The translations under genes and the position numbers were made by a program. From NCBI GenBank assembly GCA_903813345.2, contig CAIIXF020000012.1:10190432-10254431 (forward strand): DNA of 64,000 nucleotides, in the 5' to 3' direction. The notes beneath the pieces were generated by a model. The model was not told the DNA's origin, ran no database searches, and was given only the letters and a program-made list of their open reading frames with translations. Shown here in pieces: positions 38,308 through 49,812 of this stretch. How positions within the stretch are numbered: position 1 is the stretch's first letter; every line of letters starts with the position of its first letter. The DNA is from Owenia fusiformis. Lineage: Eukaryota; Annelida; Polychaeta; Sabellida; Oweniidae.

Positions 38308-40031
38308 ACGTGCGTCATCAACTTTGTTGATATAGCTTATGCAAATACGGGTAAATGATATCGTGCTTATTGCTTGTTATTGAAGGTTGTCATACGAGGT
38401 TGACACACTTAAGATTACTTATATAATTCATTTTATCTAGCTATTAAGTGCAAAGAGTTTAAATGACTACCTGAAAAATAATTTATTGAAATAGCCTGCT
38501 TAATGGTGAAAAGTGTTACTTGTCTTTTTTTAAAAAATTGTTTGCTGTAATTTGGTCAAAACGAAATGCTAGCATTTTAGAGGCTGCTACATGCAGGTGG
38601 TAAAAGTTACAAAGAGCTGCATTTATTGTGATTCTAAGGATAATTTCGTCTAATTTGTCTAATCTAACAATATATATATATCACAGTACTGCAAATCCTG
38701 TAAAATTGGCCAACATTAATGTCAAGCTCAAAACCCATTAATCACAACATCTGGCTATGCTGCTGCTACAAGCAGAGGCATCAGGCATCCAGCTCTGGCA
38801 ATAAAGTTGAAGTAGAATTCTGCATGTTTAAACTTTATCTCTATATCTCTGTGATCTAGTATTATTTATGAACAAATTAGTTAACATGCCATTAATTTCA
38901 TATGTTTCACACCATCTAGAGAAAGATTGAAGTTTGTAAGCGTAACACTTTTTAAGAAATTAGCAGTTCAAATGAAGAGGGCACTTTGGAATCAACTGAT
39001 CATCAGTCAGACAATCAATTTCTAAATGACTTTTTCTATTTAAGATCAGAATTTTATTTCTATGAGACTTATATCATTAGAAAGAGCATGGAATAATGCA
39101 TTAGAAATATGCAGGCATGTTTACAACTCAACGGTTTATCAGCAGCTACAGAGAAAAACAATACAGCGAGGAATTAATCCACAGTGAAATGATAGCTCTG
39201 GTATAGGTCAAAATACATTGGATGTTCAGTTTCACTAACTTTTGATGAATTTTTACTCTGTTATAAAAATTAATTAGACAAACTTATAGGAATGAGTAAG
39301 GTATGAGACAAACTGTATCTTAAAGTTAATTCAATTCTGAATCCATCAATATTTTTTCAGCTTATTTGAATTCTGATCAGTGAATGAATTTTTACTTTAA
39401 AACATTACCATTCTAATTAATTGAATAGTAAACTCAAAAACTGAGTATTTTACCAGCAATGGAATGTTTCCAATCATTTAAATATTATAACTGGGATCCC
39501 CTCGATTGTTGTACCATTGTAAAGAGAATTGAATTCACTTTAAATAAATACAAATTTTGAATTGAATTATCATTAAACAAAATCTTAAACTAGGTACAAT
39601 TAACAGACGGTTTAATTCAAGTTAACTGCTAGGATAACTGATTTTAATGCTATGGTATCAAGTTCAGGCACTCTGGGCAGTTAAATCTAAGGCGCTATCC
39701 AGATATGTTGGTAATTAATCATCCTAGCTAGCCAGAAATCATGACATTAAAGTTAACATGGAGTACAGTACTGTGATATATGTACGAGTGCACTACTGCT
39801 TCTGTTCACATCAAACGTTTATTTTATGACATTTCCTGAGAGTGTATCTTGAGAGACATAAAGGATAATAATTCCCCATTATTGCTAGTGTCAATAGTAA
39901 TATCCCTTGTATAAAGTGTTCTAATCTGATTTTTACAACAAGGCACCCATTAAAATTTTCCATATAACCAGAACACCTGCACCTCCTGAACATATCAAAT
40001 CATTAGAGGAAACGAGAGTAAAGCTATTCAG
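38308..40031. other. Non-coding AT-rich interval
   Basis: No exon with recognisable motifs is seen. The only item is a short (AT)n run near 38675. Confidence 0.5.
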
Positions 40032-40488
40032 ATGAAAAACAAATCACAAACAAAAATGCATAGCTTGGTTATACTTTACTTGGCTATACTTATAGTATGT
40101 GTAAGATCGAAGCAGACAATATGTCCGGAAGGATGTGTCTGTGCGATCCTGGATGTGAAAGAGACAATATTGGATATTAACTGTAGTGACTTAGATAAGT
40201 GTCTGTTGGTCGAAGTCGCTCCCAGCGTACAAATCACTTTTGGCAATTGCAGAGACATTATTGAAATTCCAAACGTATCAACTACTGTGACACTCCCAAC
40301 TACTGTGACACTCCATAATAGTTCATCTTCAGGGGAGACTTTTACTGAAAATATATCAACAAGCACCCCAACACTCTTAAATAGTTAGTTGATGCATGAA
40401 AGCACATCTGAGCTGACGACTGATATCGGTTTTCGGATTTCATCTACAACTACTGAGAAGATAAATACAACTGCTGCAGAGTCAACAT

Positions 40489-41469
40489 TGTTACGTTCGA
40501 AAATAACAGAAAGTAAAAACAGCAATTAAAATATGATAACAATATATTTATATTTTGAAAAACTAAATAATATAACAATAATATAAAGGAGGTTTAATAC
40601 TTAAGTGATGTCCAATCAATGATACGGCTTATTCTTGTTGTCGATAAATGTCGTTGACGATCCTAGAGAATGTTCCAGATCACGAAATGTTTCAATAATC
40701 GTTGATAGTTCTCCAATGTTTGTAATAATCCAATAATGTTTGTTGTAATCCTATAATGTTCGTATCCAATAATGTTTGATGATAATCCACAAATGTTCGA
40801 TGATAATCCACAAATGTTTATGATAATCCACGAATGTTTATGATAATCCACGAATGTATATGATAATCCGTATATAGTGTGTGTTGTAATATATGTCCAT
40901 ATAAAGTCCTCAGGTTGTATGTTTGTAGAGTTATAAATGTTCCCACAGTATGTGTCTGTTATTTTCTGTTAAGAAGATGTCCTTTGATCAACTTTGAAAT
41001 TCTGCTTTATTTAGTTCCTTTGAGATGTCCAGTTATGATTACTTAATTATCTGCTACAGAGTAGATGTCCAGTTATGATGACTTAATTTATCTGCTACAG
41101 AGTAGATGTCCAGTTATGATGACTTAATTTATCTGCTACTGAGAGTCACTGTGCTGTTCTTTTTATAATGTGAAAGAATGATCCAGAAACGAATCTTCTG
41201 GAACTACATCTTGATTGGACATCTTTAGTGACATGATTAAATTTTAATGAATGGTTATAATTTCTAGAACTATCTGGATGGTCAAGAGTTAATGAGTCAT
41301 TCAGTTCAGTTTTGTTTACAAGATACAGTGTATAATGTCATTGTTTTTGTGACATTGACCTAAGATCTCTAATAAAGATAGCTCAATATATACAGCAAGC
41401 ATACATTACAAATTAAACTATAGGTGAATATAGTAGAATATGATATACATGTAGCTCACTACTGTAACA
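40489..41469 (-). repeat. LTR 1 (3' LTR of the array in coding sense)
   Basis: On the minus strand it begins TGTTACAGTAGTGAGC and ends CGTAACA. It contains a minisatellite of about 22 bp ('gataatccacgaatgttt' units, 40770-40870) and a 41-bp unit starting GATGTCCAGTTATGAT, about three copies (41028-41140). Next to it at 41470-41490 is the polypurine tract (minus strand AAGGAGGGAGG). Confidence 0.95.
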
Positions 41470-42136
41470 CCTCCCTCCTTAAAAGAAAAGTTTTGAATGC
41501 AATGAAAAACTTTTACAATAATATCTTGAGTAGCGAGCGTTACAATTTCTAAAAGTGAGGTTGAGACTTACATTATATTTGTTTACAGTAGTCTTTTTAT
41601 ATGCAGTATGTTTACAAATAATATAATACTTTCTATCGTTACAGTGTGAGTACAATCTAATAACATATAATGTTTTGTAATAATGTGTTACAATAGTATC
41701 ATACTACAATAGTATCAAACTAATTTATGCATCAAGTCATAAATACAATACATGCAATAGATCATATAACTTGTACAATAGCATACATTTTTGAGTCTGA
41801 CAAACACTAAACTAGTACAATGTTTTAAATTATCACATGATCTTATGTAAGTATGTCTAATAGTACACTCTCATATTATCAAGTAATCTTGTGACACTAT
41901 TTAATGATAACCTATAATGCTCACATAATCTAGATGCAATCTTATAGTTCATATAATATCAATTTCACTGTTTAGGCAAATGTTTTTATATATTGTTAAA
42001 ATAAAGTGACAGTTATCACAAATGTCTAATTTGCCTACCATATAATATAATCTTCATGAGTTTATCTTTATAAATTACAATATCTGAATCTTGAATAACA
42101 TATAGTTGTCATTTACATACAAGTTTGGCCTATGAG

Positions 42137-45037
42137 CTACGAGCGCAAGCTCATGTTGAGTAAAGAAATTTTATCACGCTCAACATACTTTTTCATCATG
42201 TGTAGCTCTCTACACCTCACAGGGGTAGTTTTATCAATGCCAATGAAATCATTCAGCACTGCGTCAGATTGTAAGTCAGATATAAGCTCCTTTGGTAGCC
42301 CAACTAATGTGAAATTGTTGATTTGTGATTTCACAATATACTTGGTTTTGCTATTTCTAAGCATGAGGAGTGATTTTATTGTTGGAAACTGTGTGGTCAT
42401 AGATAGAATAGTGAGCAGATATTGACTATCAGATTTTGATTTTGGTAATGTACCAACACAGTCAATAAGAACCTTACTGAATGGTTCATCAAATGCAGGT
42501 ATAAGTTGTAAAGGAGCAATTGAAATTTTCTGGTTAGGTTTCCCTACCATTTGACATGTGTAACAAGACCTACAATACTCTTGGACATCTTGTTTTAATT
42601 TGGGCCAATCGAAATGATTGAGTATTTTATGGTATGTTTTAGTTACTCCTAAATGACCTGCCATGGGAGAATCATGAGCTAGACTCAAGATTTCCTTATG
42701 ATATGATTTTGGGACAACAATTTGATGCACAATTGCCCAATCGTCTTCAGGGGAAGCTTCAGGAGGTCTCCACTTTTGCATTAATATGCCATCCTTTTTG
42801 TAGAAACAAACAGGGACCTTGTCAGCTTCATCAATAGTAAGACATCTTTTATGAAGATCAATGAGTGATGGATCATGCTCTTGTTCATAAATTAACATGG
42901 GTTTAGAATGAGGATCATTTTTCAAAGAATCACTATCAGAAATAGAGGATGAAACCTCAGAACAAGGAGGAGATGAAACCTCATGAACACTAGCAGAAGA
43001 AGATGAAACTTCATCGGGACTAGCAAGAGCGGGCGAAACCGCATTAAAATAGTGATCCTGCTCAGAAGGTGAATCACCCCTGGCAATAGGCTTTTTCAAT
43101 GAAGAATTTGCCTTAATAGATGACTGCTTGGCTTGAACAGAAGGCTGTTTCAATGAAGAATTTGCCTTTAAAATAGGATAAGGATCATCTTTAACAAGTG
43201 GTGAGTGACATTCATCATCAAACAAGGAGCTTAAAAACCCACTATCAAAGTCATCTCCCACAGACGAATCCCCGCTATCAGCTAACTTTTTAGCCATAGC
43301 CCTAGTAACAGCACAAGCAGGATATATATCAGAGTCCTCTTGGACAGAATCCTCAATAGAACAAGGCTGATCAGAAACAATGGGGTCTAATGATACCTTA
43401 CCCCCAGCTAAATCATTGCCTAAAAGCAATGCGACTCCTTCAACAGGAAGTTGTGGCCTAACACCAACAATAACTGGCCCTTTGACTAACTCCGATGTGA
43501 TATGAATACGATGGAGGGGAACTTTAGTAAAACCTAATTCAATGCCTTGCATCAAAATATGGGTACCTGTGAATGACTCCTCAGATAAAGGAAGGACACC
43601 TTCTAACAACAAAGTCTGAGATGCACCCGTATCTCTAAGAATCTTAATTGGCTTTGAATTGGTACCGTCACTTGACAGTGACACAGATCCTTCCGACATG
43701 AAAGGCTTATAATCCTCCATAATATCACTATGAGTTGATTTCTCAGTATGAGTATATGAATCCCAAACAATGGGCTTTCTTGAAATGGGAACTGTAGCAC
43801 AACCATTTGAATGAGCAGAACCAGACATCTCTCTTCTATTCTTTATCCTATAGCATTCAGAAATAAGATGACCAGGCTTTTTACAATAATTACAGGTGAC
43901 ATTTGATTTTGGACCTGAAGAATTTGATTGATCTGATTTTGAGCTAGAACTCTGTGATGAATGAGACTGGTCTTTTGCTTTGTTTGATGTATTAGATGAT
44001 GAGGACTGATTTGATTTTGTATCATATGAAGGTTTGTTACCTTGATAACCTCTATAGTTAGGATTGCCCTTGATAAAACTACCCTTATGAGTAAGAGCAT
44101 AATCATCAGACAGGGTGGCAGCCTGACTTAAAGTTTCTACCTTGTGTTCATCTAAGTAAGTTCTAATGTGATATTGAACACAGTTTTTAAATTGTTCTAT
44201 TAGCATAAGCTCTCTGAGCTTCTTAAACTCTTCAGATACATCTTTAGAGACAAGCCACCTGTCAAAAAGCTGCTCTTGCTCTCTAGCAAACTCAACATGG
44301 GTTTGGTCACTCTGTTTGTGGGCATTTCTAAATTTTTGTCTGTAAGCTTCTGGCACTAGTTCATAAGCTTTAAGAATCGCATTTTTAATAAGGTCATAAT
44401 CAGAGCATACTTCTGCTGAGAGAGAGGCAAATATTTCACTTGCTTTACCAATGAATACACTCTGGAGCATAACTGGCCATGCTGATTTAGGCCAGTCTAG
44501 GCTCTGAGCAACCTTTTCAAAATGTGTAAAGTATTTATCAACATTTTTCTCTTGAAATTTAGGTACAAATTTCAGAAATTTTGAAGCGTCAAACCTATTT
44601 TCAAAATGTTGATGCATAGTAGCATGTTCATCAGATTTGCTTTTAGCTTCTATTTCAAGCCGTTTTAATTCAATTTCTTTTTGAATTTCTTGTTCCTTTA
44701 ATCTTATTTCTTTTTCATTTTGTAATCTAAGTTCAATCTCTCTCATTTCTCTTTCATTTTGCAATTCTTTCTCTCTCAACTCAAGTTCTTTGAGCTTAAT
44801 AGGATCGGCAGGCTCAACATGCTGGGCTGGCTCCATGGAAAGCTTTAATGCTTCCTCAGGCAGAATTTCTTCTGCTACCAAATATTGCACTAAAAGGTTT
44901 TTAATTGTGCCTTTTCTGTAGGAAGTTTTAACTGCTAAGCCAACATGTTTAGCCAGTGCCAGAAGATCAGTTTTCTTTAAACTGTCAAATTCCTCCAAAG
45001 AGGGCGCTTCTAAAAATGTCTCAACCTCAAAACTCAT
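42137..45037 (-). CDS. Retrotransposon Gag-protease-truncated integrase polyprotein (copy 1)
   Basis: ATG 45037 (MSFEVETF) gives 966 residues. In order: a charged coiled coil (about 70-135); a gag/SCAN-like helical domain (about 150-330, with YRQKFRNAHKQ and EQFKNCVQ); a CCHC knuckle CNYCKKPGHLISEC (about 380); an aspartic protease DTGAS (about 470) with LLLGNDLAG; VTRAMAKK; a Ser-rich linker; the integrase zinc domain (H..H near 786, CRSCYTC near 828); and the first part of the integrase core (LIDCVGTLPKS). The core then jumps to its C-terminal end (IDKTTPVRC.ELHMMKKY.ERD) and stops. Integrase directly after protease is the Gmr1-like order. The DDE core is incomplete and RT is missing, so Gag and protease could work but not replication. 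Confidence 0.9.
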   Translation of the reverse strand: MSFEVETFLEAPSLEEFDSLKKTDLLALAKHVGLAVKTSYRKGTIKNLLVQYLVAEEILPEEALKLSMEPAQHVEPADPIKLKELELREKELQNEREMREIELRLQNEKEIRLKEQEIQKEIELKRLEIEAKSKSDEHATMHQHFENRFDASKFLKFVPKFQEKNVDKYFTHFEKVAQSLDWPKSAWPVMLQSVFIGKASEIFASLSAEVCSDYDLIKNAILKAYELVPEAYRQKFRNAHKQSDQTHVEFAREQEQLFDRWLVSKDVSEEFKKLRELMLIEQFKNCVQYHIRTYLDEHKVETLSQAATLSDDYALTHKGSFIKGNPNYRGYQGNKPSYDTKSNQSSSSNTSNKAKDQSHSSQSSSSKSDQSNSSGPKSNVTCNYCKKPGHLISECYRIKNRREMSGSAHSNGCATVPISRKPIVWDSYTHTEKSTHSDIMEDYKPFMSEGSVSLSSDGTNSKPIKILRDTGASQTLLLEGVLPLSEESFTGTHILMQGIELGFTKVPLHRIHITSELVKGPVIVGVRPQLPVEGVALLLGNDLAGGKVSLDPIVSDQPCSIEDSVQEDSDIYPACAVTRAMAKKLADSGDSSVGDDFDSGFLSSLFDDECHSPLVKDDPYPILKANSSLKQPSVQAKQSSIKANSSLKKPIARGDSPSEQDHYFNAVSPALASPDEVSSSSASVHEVSSPPCSEVSSSISDSDSLKNDPHSKPMLIYEQEHDPSLIDLHKRCLTIDEADKVPVCFYKKDGILMQKWRPPEASPEDDWAIVHQIVVPKSYHKEILSLAHDSPMAGHLGVTKTYHKILNHFDWPKLKQDVQEYCRSCYTCQMVGKPNQKISIAPLQLIPAFDEPFSKVLIDCVGTLPKSKSDSQYLLTILSMTTQFPTIKSLLMLRNSKTKYIVKSQINNFTLVGLPKELISDLQSDAVLNDFIGIDKTTPVRCRELHMMKKYVERDKISLLNMSLRS

Positions 45038-45128
45038 TTTCAATTAATTGCTGTCTTCACAATTTAAATATACAAGTTTTGGATTTTGAATTTTTAAAAT
45101 ATTTGTATTTTAGCTTGTTGTAGTTGGT

Positions 45129-45145
45129 TCCCGGACGAGCCCCCA
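45129..45145 (-). promoter_or_regulatory. Primer-binding site, tRNA-Pro type (copy 1)
   Basis: The minus strand reads TGGGGGCTCGTCCGGGA, five bases inside the LTR edge. This is the standard complement of the 3' end of tRNA-Pro used by several retroelements. Confidence 0.85.
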
Positions 45146-45150
45146 ATTTC

Positions 45151-46131
45151 TGTTACGTTCGAAAATAACAGAAAGTAAAAACAGCAATTAAAATATGATA
45201 ACAATATATTTATATTTTGAAAAACTAAATAATATAACAATAATATAAAGGAGGTTTAATACTTAAGTGATGTCCAATCAATGATACGGCTTATTCTTGT
45301 TGTCGATAAATGTCGTTGACGATCCTAGAGAATGTTCCAGATCACGAAATGTTTCAATAATCGTTGATAGTTCTCCAATGTTTGTAATAATCCAATAATG
45401 TTTGTTGTAATCCTATAATGTTCGTATCCAATAATGTTTGATGATAATCCACAAATGTTCGATGATAATCCACAAATGTTTATGATAATCCACGAATGTT
45501 TATGATAATCCACGAATGTATATGATAATCCGTATATAGTGTGTGTTGTAATATATGTCCATATAAAGTCCTCAGGTTGTATGTTTGTAGAGTTATAAAT
45601 GTTCCCACAGTATGTGTCTGTTATTTTCTGTTAAGAAGATGTCCTTTGATCAACTTTGAAATTCTGCTTTATTTAGTTCCTTTGAGATGTCCAGTTATGA
45701 TTACTTAATTATCTGCTACAGAGTAGATGTCCAGTTATGATGACTTAATTTATCTGCTACAGAGTAGATGTCCAGTTATGATGACTTAATTTATCTGCTA
45801 CTGAGAGTCACTGTGCTGTTCTTTTTATAATGTGAAAGAATGATCCAGAAACGAATCTTCTGGAACTACATCTTGATTGGACATCTTTAGTGACATGATT
45901 AAATTTTAATGAATGGTTATAATTTCTAGAACTATCTGGATGGTCAAGAGTTAATGAGTCATTCAGTTCAGTTTTGTTTACAAGATACAGTGTATAATGT
46001 CATTGTTTTTGTGACATTGACCTAAGATCTCTAATAAAGATAGCTCAATATATACAGCAAGCATACATTACAAATTAAACTATAGGTGAATATAGTAGAA
46101 TATGATATACATGTAGCTCACTACTGTAACA
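45151..46131 (-). repeat. LTR 2 (shared middle LTR)
   Basis: It appears the same as LTR 1 over 981 bp and serves both flanking internals. Its polypurine tract lies at 46132 onward. Confidence 0.95.
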
Positions 46132-46798
46132 CCTCCCTCCTTAAAAGAAAAGTTTTGAATGCAATGAAAAACTTTTACAATAATATCTTGAGTAGCGAGC
46201 GTTACAATTTCTAAAAGTGAGGTTGAGACTTACATTATATTTGTTTACAGTAGTCTTTTTATATGCAGTATGTTTACAAATAATATAATACTTTCTATCG
46301 TTACAGTGTGAGTACAATCTAATAACATATAATGTTTTGTAATAATGTGTTACAATAGTATCATACTACAATAGTATCAAACTAATTTATGCATCAAGTC
46401 ATAAATACAATACATGCAATAGATCATATAACTTGTACAATAGCATACATTTTTGAGTCTGACAAACACTAAACTAGTACAATGTTTTAAATTATCACAT
46501 GATCTTATGTAAGTATGTCTAATAGTACACTCTCATATTATCAAGTAATCTTGTGACACTATTTAATGATAACCTATAATGCTCACATAATCTAGATGCA
46601 ATCTTATAGTTCATATAATATCAATTTCACTGTTTAGGCAAATGTTTTTATATATTGTTAAAATAAAGTGACAGTTATCACAAATGTCTAATTTGCCTAC
46701 CATATAATATAATCTTCATGAGTTTATCTTTATAAATTACAATATCTGAATCTTGAATAACATATAGTTGTCATTTACATACAAGTTTGGCCTATGAG

Positions 46799-49699
46799 CT
46801 ACGAGCGCAAGCTCATGTTGAGTAAAGAAATTTTATCACGCTCAACATACTTTTTCATCATGTGTAGCTCTCTACACCTCACAGGGGTAGTTTTATCAAT
46901 GCCAATGAAATCATTCAGCACTGCGTCAGATTGTAAGTCAGATATAAGCTCCTTTGGTAGCCCAACTAATGTGAAATTGTTGATTTGTGATTTCACAATA
47001 TACTTGGTTTTGCTATTTCTAAGCATGAGGAGTGATTTTATTGTTGGAAACTGTGTGGTCATAGATAGAATAGTGAGCAGATATTGACTATCAGATTTTG
47101 ATTTTGGTAATGTACCAACACAGTCAATAAGAACCTTACTGAATGGTTCATCAAATGCAGGTATAAGTTGTAAAGGAGCAATTGAAATTTTCTGGTTAGG
47201 TTTCCCTACCATTTGACATGTGTAACAAGACCTACAATACTCTTGGACATCTTGTTTTAATTTGGGCCAATCAAAATGATTGAGTATTTTATGGTATGTT
47301 TTAGTTACTCCTAAATGACCTGCCATGGGAGAATCATGAGCTAGACTCAAGATTTCCTTATGATATGATTTTGGGACAACAATTTGATGCACAATTGCCC
47401 AATCGTCTTCAGGGGAAGCTTCAGGAGGTCTCCACTTTTGCATTAATATGCCATCCTTTTTGTAGAAACAAACAGGGACCTTGTCAGCTTCATCAATAGT
47501 AAGACATCTTTTATGAAGATCAATGAGTGATGGATCATGCTCTTGTTCATAAATTAACATGGGTTTAGAATGAGGATCATTTTTCAAAGAATCACTATCA
47601 GAAATAGAGGATGAAACCTCAGAACAAGGAGGAGATGAAACCTCATGAACACTAGCAGAAGAAGATGAAACTTCATCGGGACTAGCAAGAGCGGGCGAAA
47701 CCGCATTAAAATAGTGATCCTGCTCAGAAGGTGAATCACCCCTGGCAATAGGCTTTTTCAATGAAGAATTTGCCTTAATAGATGACTGCTTGGCTTGAAC
47801 AGAAGGCTGTTTCAATGAAGAATTTGCCTTTAAAATAGGATAAGGATCATCTTTAACAAGTGGTGAGTGACATTCATCATCAAACAAGGAGCTTAAAAAC
47901 CCACTATCAAAGTCATCTCCCACAGACGAATCCCCGCTATCAGCTAACTTTTTAGCCATAGCCCTAGTAACAGCACAAGCAGGATATATATCAGAGTCCT
48001 CTTGGACAGAATCCTCAATAGAACAAGGCTGATCAGAAACAATGGGGTCTAATGATACCTTACCCCCAGCTAAATCATTGCCTAAAAGCAATGCGACTCC
48101 TTCAACAGGAAGTTGTGGCCTAACACCAACAATAACTGGCCCTTTGACTAACTCCGATGTGATATGAATACGATGGAGGGGAACTTTAGTAAAACCTAAT
48201 TCAATGCCTTGCATCAAAATATGGGTACCTGTGAATGACTCCTCAGATAAAGGAAGGACACCTTCTAACAACAAAGTCTGAGATGCACCCGTATCTCTAA
48301 GAATCTTAATTGGCTTTGAATTGGTACCGTCACTTGACAGTGACACAGATCCTTCCGACATGAAAGGCTTATAATCCTCCATAATATCACTATGAGTTGA
48401 TTTCTCAGTATGAGTATATGAATCCCAAACAATGGGCTTTCTTGAAATGGGAACTGTAGCACAACCATTTGAATGAGCAGAACCAGACATCTCTCTTCTA
48501 TTCTTTATCCTATAGCATTCAGAAATAAGATGACCAGGCTTTTTACAATAATTACAGGTGACATTTGATTTTGGACCTGAAGAATTTGATTGATCTGATT
48601 TTGAGCTAGAACTCTGTGATGAATGAGACTGGTCTTTTGCTTTGTTTGATGTATTAGATGATGAGGACTGATTTGATTTTGTATCATATGAAGGTTTGTT
48701 ACCTTGATAACCTCTATAGTTAGGATTGCCCTTGATAAAACTACCCTTATGAGTAAGAGCATAATCATCAGACAGGGTGGCAGCCTGACTTAAAGTTTCT
48801 ACCTTGTGTTCATCTAAGTAAGTTCTAATGTGATATTGAACACAGTTTTTAAATTGTTCTATTAGCATAAGCTCTCTGAGCTTCTTAAACTCTTCAGATA
48901 CATCTTTAGAGACAAGCCACCTGTCAAAAAGCTGCTCTTGCTCTCTAGCAAACTCAACATGGGTTTGGTCACTCTGTTTGTGGGCATTTCTAAATTTTTG
49001 TCTGTAAGCTTCTGGCACTAGTTCATAAGCTTTAAGAATCGCATTTTTAATAAGGTCATAATCAGAGCATACTTCTGCTGAGAGAGAGGCAAATATTTCA
49101 CTTGCTTTACCAATGAATACACTCTGGAGCATAACTGGCCATGCTGATTTAGGCCAGTCTAGGCTCTGAGCAACCTTTTCAAAATGTGTAAAGTATTTAT
49201 CAACATTTTTCTCTTGAAATTTAGGTACAAATTTCAGAAATTTTGAAGCGTCAAACCTATTTTCAAAATGTTGATGCATAGTAGCATGTTCATCAGATTT
49301 GCTTTTAGCTTCTATTTCAAGCCGTTTTAATTCAATTTCTTTTTGAATTTCTTGTTCCTTTAATCTTATTTCTTTTTCATTTTGTAATCTAAGTTCAATC
49401 TCTCTCATTTCTCTTTCATTTTGCAATTCTTTCTCTCTCAACTCAAGTTCTTTGAGCTTAATAGGATCGGCAGGCTCAACATGCTGGGCTGGCTCCATGG
49501 AAAGCTTTAATGCTTCCTCAGGCAGAATTTCTTCTGCTACCAAATATTGCACTAAAAGGTTTTTAATTGTGCCTTTTCTGTAGGAAGTTTTAACTGCTAA
49601 GCCAACATGTTTAGCCAGTGCCAGAAGATCAGTTTTCTTTAAACTGTCAAATTCCTCCAAAGAGGGCGCTTCTAAAAATGTCTCAACCTCAAAACTCAT
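46799..49699 (-). CDS. Retrotransposon Gag-protease-truncated integrase polyprotein (copy 2)
   Basis: The predicted protein is the same as the copy at 42137-45037; the single base change seen (TTC/TTT in HFDW) is silent. It carries the same internal deletion of the integrase core and the same absence of RT-RNase H. Both copies therefore derive from one already deleted element, by tandem recombination or repeated mobilisation. Confidence 0.9.
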   Translation of the reverse strand: MSFEVETFLEAPSLEEFDSLKKTDLLALAKHVGLAVKTSYRKGTIKNLLVQYLVAEEILPEEALKLSMEPAQHVEPADPIKLKELELREKELQNEREMREIELRLQNEKEIRLKEQEIQKEIELKRLEIEAKSKSDEHATMHQHFENRFDASKFLKFVPKFQEKNVDKYFTHFEKVAQSLDWPKSAWPVMLQSVFIGKASEIFASLSAEVCSDYDLIKNAILKAYELVPEAYRQKFRNAHKQSDQTHVEFAREQEQLFDRWLVSKDVSEEFKKLRELMLIEQFKNCVQYHIRTYLDEHKVETLSQAATLSDDYALTHKGSFIKGNPNYRGYQGNKPSYDTKSNQSSSSNTSNKAKDQSHSSQSSSSKSDQSNSSGPKSNVTCNYCKKPGHLISECYRIKNRREMSGSAHSNGCATVPISRKPIVWDSYTHTEKSTHSDIMEDYKPFMSEGSVSLSSDGTNSKPIKILRDTGASQTLLLEGVLPLSEESFTGTHILMQGIELGFTKVPLHRIHITSELVKGPVIVGVRPQLPVEGVALLLGNDLAGGKVSLDPIVSDQPCSIEDSVQEDSDIYPACAVTRAMAKKLADSGDSSVGDDFDSGFLSSLFDDECHSPLVKDDPYPILKANSSLKQPSVQAKQSSIKANSSLKKPIARGDSPSEQDHYFNAVSPALASPDEVSSSSASVHEVSSPPCSEVSSSISDSDSLKNDPHSKPMLIYEQEHDPSLIDLHKRCLTIDEADKVPVCFYKKDGILMQKWRPPEASPEDDWAIVHQIVVPKSYHKEILSLAHDSPMAGHLGVTKTYHKILNHFDWPKLKQDVQEYCRSCYTCQMVGKPNQKISIAPLQLIPAFDEPFSKVLIDCVGTLPKSKSDSQYLLTILSMTTQFPTIKSLLMLRNSKTKYIVKSQINNFTLVGLPKELISDLQSDAVLNDFIGIDKTTPVRCRELHMMKKYVERDKISLLNMSLRS

Positions 49700-49790
49700 T
49701 TTCAATTAATTGCTGTCTTCACAATTTAAATATACAAGTTTTGGATTTTGAATTTTTAAAATATTTGTATTTTAGCTTGTTGTAGTTGGT

Positions 49791-49807
49791 TCCCGGACGA
49801 GCCCCCA
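49791..49807 (-). promoter_or_regulatory. Primer-binding site, tRNA-Pro type (copy 2)
   Basis: Same 17 bases as at 45129-45145, with the same 5-bp spacing from the LTR. Confidence 0.85.
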
Positions 49808-49812
49808 ATTTC

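Noticed and set aside
40663-40851. Minus-strand frame with NICGLSSN repeats (also at 45325 and 49987)
   Set aside because: It is the 22-bp minisatellite inside the LTR.
42132-42425. Plus-strand 97-codon frame (also at 46794)
   Set aside because: Antisense to the integrase end of the retrotransposon polyprotein.
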